Positions 39,322 through 46,210 of a DNA stretch of 64,000 nucleotides are shown in pieces (the stretch's first letter is position 1; each line of letters begins with the position of its first letter). The DNA comes from Myxococcales bacterium (lineage in GTDB: Bacteria; Myxococcota_A; Polyangia; Fen-1088), in contig PLNW01000136.1 of assembly GCA_003142855.1 (NCBI GenBank), positions 62,001 through 126,000 on the forward strand, written 5' to 3'. Both the position numbers and the translations under genes were made by a program. Below the pieces are notes generated by a model that did no database searches, had not been told where the DNA came from, and was given only the letters and a program-made list of their open reading frames with translations.

Positions 39322-39868
39322 AGGCGGCGGAGCCGGAGGCCGTGGGCCGGTGGGCCGGGACCGGATCCGGATTCGGAGCCGGGAACGGCAGACCGCGGTG
39401 TTGGCACGAATCTGTGGGCCAAGTGTGGGCAGACGCCGCCATTCGAGGCAGCAAGGAGAGACAACATGGAAAACGCCACAACCTGCTCCGCACCGAACCC
39501 GAAAACCGGAATCGAGGGGCTCGATGCATATCGCATAGCCATCGAGTTCTACCGACTTCTGCGTCAGTCCACACGCGGCCGACGCGGTCACGTCATCGAT
39601 CAATCGTACCGCGCCGCCGAGTCGGCGATCCTCAACATCGCCGAGGCATACCCGATGCCCGGGGCTGATCGGGCACGCCGGTTCCGCATCGCCGGGGCCG
39701 AGGCGGCCGAGTGCCATGCCGGTCTCGACCTGCTGGAGATCCGAGGCGAGCTGAAAGGCCCGGCGCTGTCAGAGCTGCGCGCGCTCCTCGACCGCACACG
39801 CGCCATGCTCTGGCGATTGGGACGACCATGAGGCGATCACCGTCGTTGGGCGCCGGGTACGTCACCGG
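39322..39868 (+). repeat. Left arm of a 0.55-kb inverted duplication
   Basis: This stretch is repeated in inverted orientation at about 41488-42018. The match begins in GGCGGCGGAGCCGGA, includes a CGGATCCG-containing GC-rich leader, the whole four-helix-bundle gene and about 40 bases beyond. Bases inside the gene are nearly identical; flanks have more substitutions (for example AGTGTGGGCAGAC versus GTGGGGGGCGAAC). Confidence 0.85.
39466..39831 (+). CDS. Four-helix-bundle protein (23S rRNA-IVS family), copy A
   Basis: 121 residues of the S23/IVS four-helix-bundle family (PF05635, TIGR02436). Hallmarks are GLDAYRIAIEFYRLLRQS, IDQSYRAAESAILNIAEAY and the C-terminal SELRALLDRTRAMLWRLGRP. Proteins of this family were first found in intervening sequences of bacterial 23S rRNA and include the Avd factor of diversity-generating retroelements, but here there is no rRNA or reverse transcriptase nearby; free-standing copies have no known function. 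It differs from copy B at one residue (Ala versus Val in AESAILN). AAGGAGAGA lies just before ATG 39466, so the start is secure. Confidence 0.9.
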   Translation: MENATTCSAPNPKTGIEGLDAYRIAIEFYRLLRQSTRGRRGHVIDQSYRAAESAILNIAEAYPMPGADRARRFRIAGAEAAECHAGLDLLEIRGELKGPALSELRALLDRTRAMLWRLGRP

Positions 39869-39968
39869 CGCCCCGGCGAGCGGTAGCGAAAAGTGGAGCG
39901 AAGCTCTGAAAGGATCCGCGTGCAGTGTCTTGGCCGGCTGGCGAACCGGCCTCAGATCCTGTCGTCCC

Positions 39969-40304
39969 TCATCTGCGGGAGACGCGGAAAACCTCCTCCA
40001 GAATTCGCCGAGCGCGCTCAACGTCGACCGGCGGGCGGTCGCGAAGAAGCCGGACGATCACGCCGATCTCGGCGTCCTGCGGTGTCTGACGTGTCTCGAT
40101 GATCTCGTCCAGGCTGCTCTCGAGAGCATCTGCCAGTTTCTTGGCCACCGCGATGGAAGGGGTGGCGATCCCGAGTTCCAGCCGCGAGACGTATTTGTCA
40201 GCGATGTGGGCTCGCTCGGCGAGTTCACGCTGAGTGAGCCCGCGCCGCTCCCGAGCGGCACGAATCTGCCGGCCAAAGGCCACACGCAGCGTCTTCTCCC
40301 GCAT
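39969..40304 (-). CDS. XRE-family helix-turn-helix regulator
   Basis: 111 residues from ATG at 40304. A phage-repressor-type domain covers about residues 8-60 (FGRQIRAARERRGLTQRELAERAHIADKYVSRLELGIATPS), followed by a C-terminal helical part with no known effector (EIIETRQTPQDAEIGVIVRLLRDR and ARRILEEVFRV). Probably a dimeric regulator of its own promoter and perhaps of the divergent lipoprotein. It lies inside the segment bounded by inverted copies of the four-helix-bundle gene. Confidence 0.85.
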   Translation of the reverse strand: MREKTLRVAFGRQIRAARERRGLTQRELAERAHIADKYVSRLELGIATPSIAVAKKLADALESSLDEIIETRQTPQDAEIGVIVRLLRDRPPVDVERARRILEEVFRVSRR

Positions 40305-40380
40305 GTCGATCTTCCAATTCGACGGTAGGCGGAAAGCCCAGCCGCGGGGAACCACCGGGAGTGAGATTTTCCTTCCGCAC

Positions 40381-40396
40381 AACTATACCTACTGTT
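40381..40396. promoter_or_regulatory. Dyad operator candidate for the XRE regulator
   Basis: AACTATACCTACTGTT is an imperfect dyad: half-sites AACnnTA and TAnnGTT, with ten of 16 symmetric positions matching. On the minus strand it contains TATAGT, a good -10 hexamer for the XRE gene 80 bases away. The 309-base gap 40305-40613 holds the divergent starts of the XRE and lipoprotein genes and nothing else I can identify. Confidence 0.4.
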
Positions 40397-40613
40397 AGAC
40401 TCATCTCGTCGGGTGTTCCCATCATGGGTAGAGATGTCGTGCTGATGATCGAGCCAAGTAAAGAGGTTGTCGTTGCGTCGATTGCCGTTGGACATGCACA
40501 TCGGAGCACGCCCACCCGACTGGCCCCCGACGTGCGCCGTAGCCCGAGCCGCATCGCTGCTGGCGAAAATGACTGACCGCCGACCGTCCACGCAAAAGCA
40601 AAGGAGAAGTCAG

Positions 40614-41351
40614 ATGACCCAGACCCGTCACTTCCTGATTACGACCACCTTGACCTTGGCCTTGCTTGCAGTGGGCTGCGCGACCGCGCCGCCACCGGTG
40701 GCAGCCTACACACCCCAGTTCACCTACGCGTACCCGGCGCTGGGGGAGGTGCCAGCGTCAGATGTCACCATCGCGATCGTGCGACCCCTCGACGCCAAGG
40801 GCCTGACCAAAGCTACTTCAATTGGACACCAGAATGCTGAGGCCTTCACCGCTGCGATGACGGCACAGTTCCAGGAGATGTTCAACAAGAAGGGCTTCAA
40901 GCAGAGTGGTCCTTTCGACGATCTGAACTCCATGACGTTTCCTGATAAGAAAGGGGCAGATCTGTCGCTCACACCCGAGGTGAGCATCGACGTTACGATC
41001 CCGAAAGTCACCGCCGACGCGCGGCAGGCTATTCCTGGAGTGAGCGACGTGAAGATTGTCGACAAGTACGCTGGTCCGTGCACCGCTTCGGGCTTTGTCT
41101 CGTTCGTGCTTCTCGAACCGATTTCGGGCCAGAAGCTCTGGGTCAAAAAGGTCGATGTTCCGCCAACTGCTGTCGACTGTACGGGCGAGCAGGCCGAAGG
41201 TGACTACACCCTCTTGCAGAACGGCGTGGGGCGCGCCTTGGAGAAGGTCTATCAGGTGGTCATGAAGAAGGCATGGGACTACCTATCGCCTGAAGAAATG
41301 ACCCTCATGAAGAAGCAGTCGCAGGAACTTCGGACGAAGAAGGTCTACTGA
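40614..41351 (+). CDS. Lipoprotein with weak resemblance to the HpaA family
   Basis: 245 residues from ATG at 40614, with AAGGAG ten bases upstream. A lipoprotein signal ends at LAVGC (Cys22). The mature protein has a mixed alpha/beta pattern with the segment FTAAMTAQFQEMFNKKGFKQSGPFDDLNSMTFPDKKGADLSLTPEV, which recalls, loosely, the adhesin/haemagglutinin HpaA (PF05211) of Helicobacter. That resemblance is from memory and uncertain. It is divergent from the XRE gene and lies within the inverted four-helix-bundle duplication; both features might be a coincidence of location. Confidence 0.75.
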   Translation: MTQTRHFLITTTLTLALLAVGCATAPPPVAAYTPQFTYAYPALGEVPASDVTIAIVRPLDAKGLTKATSIGHQNAEAFTAAMTAQFQEMFNKKGFKQSGPFDDLNSMTFPDKKGADLSLTPEVSIDVTIPKVTADARQAIPGVSDVKIVDKYAGPCTASGFVSFVLLEPISGQKLWVKKVDVPPTAVDCTGEQAEGDYTLLQNGVGRALEKVYQVVMKKAWDYLSPEEMTLMKKQSQELRTKKVY

Positions 41352-41473
41352 GCGGCGAAGACGGACCGCTGCATAGGTGCCTTCGACATATTCACCAGTG
41401 CGCCAAAGGATCTGGTGATCGGCTCTGTTTCCGGCCGCTGGTCCCGGGGCGCGCCACACCGGCCGCAGGGCGA

Positions 41474-41515
41474 CCGTGAGGTGTCCGGCGCCCGTCGACG
41501 GTAATCACCTCACGG
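41474..41515 (-). terminator. 10-bp hairpin over the stop of four-helix-bundle copy B
   Basis: CCGTGAGGTG (41474-41483) and CACCTCACGG (41506-41515) form a perfect stem around a 22-base loop and cover the stop codon of copy B. Copy A has no such stem, only a diverged counterpart (ATGAGGCGA). Possibly a terminator or a structural end of the repeated unit. Confidence 0.4.
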
Positions 41516-42018
41516 CCGGCCCAATCGCCAGAGCATGGCGCGGGTGCGGTCGAGGAGCGCGCGCAGCTCTGACAGCGCCGGGCCTTTCAGCTCGCCTCGG
41601 ATCTCCAGCAGGTCGAGACCAGCGTGGCACTCGGCCGCCTCGGCCCCGGCGATGCGGAACCGGCGTGCCCGATCAGCCCCGGGCATCGGGTATGCCTCGG
41701 CGATGTTGAGGATCACTGACTCGGCGGCGCGGTACGATTGATCGATGACGTGACCGCGTCGGCCGCGTGTGGACTGGCGCAGAAGTCGGTAGAACTCGAT
41801 GGCTATGCGATATGCATCGAGCCCCTCGATTCCGGTTTTCGGGTTCGGTGCGGAGCAGGTTGTGGCGTTTTCCATGTTGTCTCTCCTTGCTGCCTCGAAT
41901 GGCGGCGTTCGCCCCCCACGGCCCAAGATTCGTGCCAACACCGCGGCCTGCCGTTCCCGGCTCCGAATTCGGATCCGGTCCCGGCCCACCGGCCCACGGC
42001 TTCCGGCTCCGCCGCCGC
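41488..42018 (-). repeat. Right arm of a 0.55-kb inverted duplication
   Basis: Inverted counterpart of 39322-39868. The arms are separated by about 1.6 kb that carries the XRE regulator and the lipoprotein gene. The near-identity of the arms would permit recombination that inverts the middle segment. Confidence 0.85.
41510..41875 (-). CDS. Four-helix-bundle protein (23S rRNA-IVS family), copy B
   Basis: 121 residues, identical to copy A except Val for Ala in AESVILN. The start is ATG 41875 with the same AAGGAGAGA ribosome site; the frame is open for 38 more codons in the GC-rich leader shared with copy A, but these are not conserved as protein. Both copies have intact reading frames despite diverged flanks, which indicates recent duplication or selection for the protein. 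Located between the lipoprotein gene and the phosphodiesterase gene. Confidence 0.9.
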   Translation of the reverse strand: MENATTCSAPNPKTGIEGLDAYRIAIEFYRLLRQSTRGRRGHVIDQSYRAAESVILNIAEAYPMPGADRARRFRIAGAEAAECHAGLDLLEIRGELKGPALSELRALLDRTRAMLWRLGRP

Positions 42019-42028
42019 TAGGCGGACG

Positions 42029-43495
42029 CTAGCGAGCCAGTTCGACGCTGCGACCAGAAAGGCCGGCAGGCACGGGCAAGTCCAGCGCTGAAAGTATCGT
42101 GGGAAAAAGATCGGCCGTGCACAAGGGGCGATCGCTCGCCCACCGCGCGTTGACCGCGGCCGGCACCAGCATGTGGTCGCGTTCCAGCGCCCCGTGCGAA
42201 CCGTTGTGCGGCTGGTACTCGAAGCGCGAGCGCAGGTCGAAGCCCGCCCGGGCGCACACAACAAGATCGCCAGCGCGGGGCGAACGAAAGAATTCCACCA
42301 GCTGCCAGGGTGTATCGGGGAACTGCGTGCCGGCGGTCAGGGCAGCCACCTCGTCACGGGTCATGCGATCGGGCAGGACACCGTAGCCCAGCGGGTTCTC
42401 ACCCTCGACGGAAAACCCGATACGGGCCGACGCGGGCGCGTCGTCGGCCGAATTCCCCCGCGCATCGACCACCGCCCTACCCGCGTTTCCCGCCAAAACA
42501 TAGACCCCAGGTGCGCGTCGGTAGATCACATGGGCGATAGCGGGATGGGCAAGCAACGCGGCCACCAGATCAGCGGGTTTCTTGCCGGCCGCCTCGAAGT
42601 CAGGTCGCTCCTGCCAGCCGGTCTCGCCCTGCAAATAGAGGTTGGCCATCGAGTTTCCCGAAACCATGGCCGCCGCCTGCGCCGAGAACAGGTGACGCCA
42701 CAGTTTGGGATAGACCAACGTGCGCGGATAGAGAGGCCGCATGAGGTCGTCGATGTCCACGTGGGTGTGAGTTCCTGTCTGACCGTGGTCCGAGGTGATC
42801 ACCATCAGCGTGCGCGCCAAGCTACCGCGCCGACGCAACTCCTCGATCAGCCGACCCAGGCTGGCATCAAAGCGGCGGTAGGCTTCGTAGCTTTGTTCAG
42901 TCAGTGGTCCGAAGCGATGCCCCAATTCGTCGATGGCAGGAAACACGGCATACACCGACGGGAACCCGCGCTGCCAGGCGCGCCCCACCGCCGCCTCCGC
43001 CTGCAAATTCGACGCGTACCAGTCGGTGGTGGCCAGCGCTTTGACAAAGCTCGCGCCCTTGGAAAAACGGGTCATGCGCGCGCGTGACGGGCAGCCGCGC
43101 ACGAACCAGGTGTTCACGTCGGCCAGGCCGGGTACGTGGTGAAAAAGCGTGCGCACAGTCGCTGGGATGTCGCGTTCCAGTTTGGCCGAGCGCCAGGGTG
43201 CCATGTACGAGCGCGTGCGAAAAAGAAAACGGCCGCGCCTACCCACGGGGCGCTCGGCCCAGCGAATACCGGGAAGGTTGGCGCGCCCCGGATGCAGGCC
43301 GGACAGCAGAGGCAAATGCGCCGGGCCGCTGACCGTGGGAAACACCGAAGTCGCGGGCCGCAAGCCACCGCACTCGACGAAGTGCTGGCGCAGATTCGGC
43401 ATCTCGCCTGCCAGCGCCAGACGTTCCAGCACATCCCAGCGCGCCCCGTCGGCCAGAATGGCGAGCACGCGATCGAAGCGAGTCGGCTCTGCCAT
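42029..43495 (-). CDS. Alkaline-phosphatase-superfamily phosphodiesterase
   Basis: 488 residues of the type I phosphodiesterase/nucleotide pyrophosphatase fold. The N-terminal metal motif is ILADGARWDVL, the nucleophilic Thr is in VFPTVSGPAHLPLLSG (near residue 54), and later ligands are FPAIDELGHRFGP and SDHGQTGTHTHVDI. No signal peptide or membrane helix is seen, so it is probably cytoplasmic or needs an unusual route. The substrate is likely a phosphodiester of a nucleotide or lipid head group. It is divergent from the GH113-like gene, with 82 bases between starts. The start is secure because the fold begins directly after it. Confidence 0.9.
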   Translation of the reverse strand: MAEPTRFDRVLAILADGARWDVLERLALAGEMPNLRQHFVECGGLRPATSVFPTVSGPAHLPLLSGLHPGRANLPGIRWAERPVGRRGRFLFRTRSYMAPWRSAKLERDIPATVRTLFHHVPGLADVNTWFVRGCPSRARMTRFSKGASFVKALATTDWYASNLQAEAAVGRAWQRGFPSVYAVFPAIDELGHRFGPLTEQSYEAYRRFDASLGRLIEELRRRGSLARTLMVITSDHGQTGTHTHVDIDDLMRPLYPRTLVYPKLWRHLFSAQAAAMVSGNSMANLYLQGETGWQERPDFEAAGKKPADLVAALLAHPAIAHVIYRRAPGVYVLAGNAGRAVVDARGNSADDAPASARIGFSVEGENPLGYGVLPDRMTRDEVAALTAGTQFPDTPWQLVEFFRSPRAGDLVVCARAGFDLRSRFEYQPHNGSHGALERDHMLVPAAVNARWASDRPLCTADLFPTILSALDLPVPAGLSGRSVELAR

Positions 43496-43577
43496 CGCGC
43501 CGGTCTACCATGGATTTTCATTTTTCGTCCGACCTGCGAAGGGCGAAACGCGCGCGCCCACGGTAGACTGGGCAGCC

Positions 43578-44684
43578 ATGGTTTCCCGTCCAGCCCTCGC
43601 GGCCCTGACTGGGCTTGGTCTGATCGTCTTGCTGGCCGTGGCCTGGCGAATTCCCGTGGCGCGCTCGCTGCCGGCACACAGCCAGGCGGGCGAGTCCCCC
43701 AGCTCCGCGTCGGTTGAGACCGCACCAGGACCAGAAGCGGCCGATGTCAAACAGCGCGGGGTGGCGCTGGGCCTGTTCGCCGAGGACGTCAGCTTTTCCT
43801 ATGCGCCCTTGCTGCAAGAGATCGCGGCCCTGGGCGCGACCCATGTTTCGTTAGTCGTGCCCCTGTACCAAAGCAACGGAGCCTCGACCGGGTTGAAGCT
43901 GCACACGCGACTGTCACCGACCTTGGAAGCCATCGCGGATGCCATCCGGCTTTCGCGCCGGGCCGGCTTGGAGGTCACCCTGTTCCCCATCGTGCGACTC
44001 TCCGAACCGCGCAACTCCAAGGAATGGCGGGGCACCCTGGCGCCCGCGGATCGGGACGCGTGGTTCGCCAGCTACGGCGCCCTGCTGGCTGACCTTGCCT
44101 CGCTGGGGGCGCTGACCGGCGCCTCGCGCCTGGTGGTGGGCAGTGAGCTCTCGTCGCTGGACGGCGATCTCGCGCGCTGGCGGCCCCTGGTTGAACGCAT
44201 CCGCGCCCTCTTCACGGGCACGCTCATGTACTCCGCCAACTGGGACCACTATCAGGACGCACGGCTCTATGACCTGGTGGACGAGATCGCCGTGGTCGCC
44301 TACTTCAACCTGCGCGAGAAAGACGGTCCCAGCGACGTGCCTGCCCTGACTGCGCGCTGGCGTAGCTTGCGGCGCGAGATCGAGTTCAATCTGAGCGCCC
44401 ACGCCAAGCCGTTCGTGTTGAGTGAATTGGGATACCGCTCGCGCACCGGCGCGACCGCTGCGCCCTGGGACGAAGTCCAAGGTGGCGTGCCCGACGTGGA
44501 CGAGCAGACGCGCGCCTTCCAGGCCTTCCGACAGGCTTGGACCGCACGCGGGCAGACCCCTTCGCGCTTGGCCGGCCTGTACGTGTGGAACTGGTACGGC
44601 TACGGCGGTCCAGAGACCACCAGCTACACCCCGCGCGGCAAGCCCGCTGCCGAGGTTGTCCGCCAGATTCTAGACGAGATGTAG
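43578..44684 (+). CDS. Exported GH113-like glycoside hydrolase
   Basis: 368 residues from ATG at 43578, which opens a signal anchor (ALTGLGLIVLLAVAWRI); an upstream frame back to 43149 lies over the neighbouring gene and is not used. The domain begins near residue 60 with GVALGLFAEDVSFSYAPLLQEIAALGATHVSLVVPLYQ, typical of the GH113 TIM barrel, followed by VTLFPIVRL, VVGSELSSLDG (acid/base Glu candidate) and FVLSELGYRS (nucleophile Glu candidate) and the ending YVWNWYGYGG. GH113 enzymes are beta-mannanases, though this family member could act on another polymer. Exported across the inner membrane. Confidence 0.85.
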   Translation: MVSRPALAALTGLGLIVLLAVAWRIPVARSLPAHSQAGESPSSASVETAPGPEAADVKQRGVALGLFAEDVSFSYAPLLQEIAALGATHVSLVVPLYQSNGASTGLKLHTRLSPTLEAIADAIRLSRRAGLEVTLFPIVRLSEPRNSKEWRGTLAPADRDAWFASYGALLADLASLGALTGASRLVVGSELSSLDGDLARWRPLVERIRALFTGTLMYSANWDHYQDARLYDLVDEIAVVAYFNLREKDGPSDVPALTARWRSLRREIEFNLSAHAKPFVLSELGYRSRTGATAAPWDEVQGGVPDVDEQTRAFQAFRQAWTARGQTPSRLAGLYVWNWYGYGGPETTSYTPRGKPAAEVVRQILDEM

Positions 44685-44697
44685 CGGCGCCCGTTTT

Positions 44698-46020
44698 CTA
44701 GTCGGGCGGAGTGAATTCAGTCTCGGGCGCAAGCTCGGGCGCAGACTCGGCCGCAGGGGCGCGCGGCGCGCCGGGGGACCAGAAGGCCCACTGGAGTGAC
44801 GCCCCACCCTCCAACACAGTGGCGAAATTCCACACGCCGGCAAGAACGCGCAGCTCGGCAGCGAGCGCGAGGGTGTTGGTGAAGTGGTAGGCCACACCGC
44901 CGCCCACTCCGACCGCAAGGGGACCGCCGCTCACGGTATCGCTGTTTATAAAGCCGCGGCTGGCATCGGGCGCCACGTAGAGACGAAAAGCTGTGCCGTA
45001 GCCCAGGTTGCCGGTCCCGAATATCTGCAGGTTGCTCGCGGGCCCGAAGAGTCTGTCGGAAAACAGATAGGCACGACCGAGCACCGCCCAGGCAAAAGTC
45101 TTCGGCCCTTCGGCTTGGAGACTCCCAGAACCGGTCTGCGTGTACACGAACTGCAGGCGCCCCTGCAAGGAGAACGCGATGTGATCGGTCCACTGGTAGC
45201 CAATTTCGGGCAGCAGGTGCAGGATGCCGCCCGTCGCCCACCCGGTCGCCCTCGCTCCCGTGTAGACGTCCTGCCATCGGGTCGGGAACCAGCCGTAGCC
45301 TGAGCCCATGCCCATCGCCACCCACGCTCTGCCCGCGGGCCGCCGATGGACTTCATGGCTCTCCCCGTTTTCGGCCGCCCGCTCCTTCTGAATGCGGGCC
45401 AGCGGGTCCTCGTCCGCCACCGGCTGGTCTTCCACGCCGGTTCCCGTGCCTGAGCTGGCTTTCCGAATGAGCACGATGTTCGGACTCTCGTCGTTGCCAC
45501 TGGAGGCCACCATCTTGTTGTTCCCGTTGTACGCCTGGACGTAGAACTGCAACGAGTTGCCCCGTACCTCACCAGCCTTGATGGTAACCACGTACCAACC
45601 CTTGGGCGAGCGGGTCGCATCTGTCGTGGAAAAGTGCTCAGTGCCCGAGGGCCGGTAGGAGACCACAACCGATCGGGTGGCCAAGACAGGCTTGACCGCG
45701 CAGCGGATGGTGAGTTCGGTGTTAGCCGGCACCTCGGAAGCAATGGGGCAATGGAGCGGATGCGGGAGGCGGGATGGCAAATCGGGCTCGGGCGGCGGCT
45801 CCGGCTTTTTCGCTTGCGCCGCCTTGGCGGAATCCGCTGCTTTGGCGTTCTTCTTGCTGTCGCTCGATGATTTCGCGGCGGACTTCGATGCGAACCTCTT
45901 CTGCGAGGCGGGCGCAGAAGCAGGCTTCGCGGTCTTTGACGACGTCGCGCACGCGGGCGCGAGGAGCAGCAAAGCGCAGCTACCGAAGAGACAATGTCGA
46001 ATAATCAGTTTCAAGCCCAC
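44698..46020 (-). CDS. Lipoprotein with C-terminal outer-membrane beta-domain
   Basis: 440 residues. Signal peptide with lipobox LLAPAC near residue 24, an Ala/Lys/Ser-rich linker to about residue 75, a beta-sandwich-like domain (about 85-190: TELTIRCAVKPV, VVVSYRPSG, GNSLQFYVQAYNGNNK) and a C-terminal barrel-like domain with alternating strands (AWVAMGMGSGYGWFP, DHIAFSLQGRLQFVYT, LGYGTAFRLYVAPD, VAYHFTNTLALAAELRV). Similar lipoproteins are common in Myxococcota genomes; the function is unknown. The gene lies downstream of a Fur-box-like sequence (46109-46123). Confidence 0.8.
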   Translation of the reverse strand: MGLKLIIRHCLFGSCALLLLAPACATSSKTAKPASAPASQKRFASKSAAKSSSDSKKNAKAADSAKAAQAKKPEPPPEPDLPSRLPHPLHCPIASEVPANTELTIRCAVKPVLATRSVVVSYRPSGTEHFSTTDATRSPKGWYVVTIKAGEVRGNSLQFYVQAYNGNNKMVASSGNDESPNIVLIRKASSGTGTGVEDQPVADEDPLARIQKERAAENGESHEVHRRPAGRAWVAMGMGSGYGWFPTRWQDVYTGARATGWATGGILHLLPEIGYQWTDHIAFSLQGRLQFVYTQTGSGSLQAEGPKTFAWAVLGRAYLFSDRLFGPASNLQIFGTGNLGYGTAFRLYVAPDASRGFINSDTVSGGPLAVGVGGGVAYHFTNTLALAAELRVLAGVWNFATVLEGGASLQWAFWSPGAPRAPAAESAPELAPETEFTPPD

Positions 46021-46108
46021 GATGGCCCCTTTGCGGATGATGGTTTGTGATTTTGTCTTGCCGCTCAGTCGCTCCCTCGAGCCGGCTCACCTGGTTCGAG
46101 GCAAGCCA

Positions 46109-46123
46109 TGGTAGTCATTATCA
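46109..46123 (-). promoter_or_regulatory. Fur-box-like sequence upstream of the 46020 lipoprotein
   Basis: On the minus strand TGATAATGACTACCA matches the 7-1-7 Fur consensus TGATAATnATTATCA in 12 of 14 positions, about 90 bases before the start of the lipoprotein gene. Based on the enterobacterial consensus; relevance for this organism is unknown. Confidence 0.3.
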
Positions 46124-46210
46124 ATATGTTTGGCTGCGCGGTTTGGTTTGATTGCCCGCCGCCAGGTCAAAAGCATGTGGGCTTTTCCCGACGAGGGCCA
46201 CCGGGAACAA

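Noticed and set aside
39466-41875. Diversity-generating retroelement (Avd-like proteins)
   Set aside because: No reverse transcriptase and no template/variable repeat pair with adenine substitutions is visible.
39466-41875. 23S rRNA intervening sequence
   Set aside because: No rRNA-like sequence flanks either copy.
43149-43577. N-terminal extension of the GH113-like protein
   Set aside because: The extension lies antisense over the phosphodiesterase gene; ATG 43578 starts a signal anchor.
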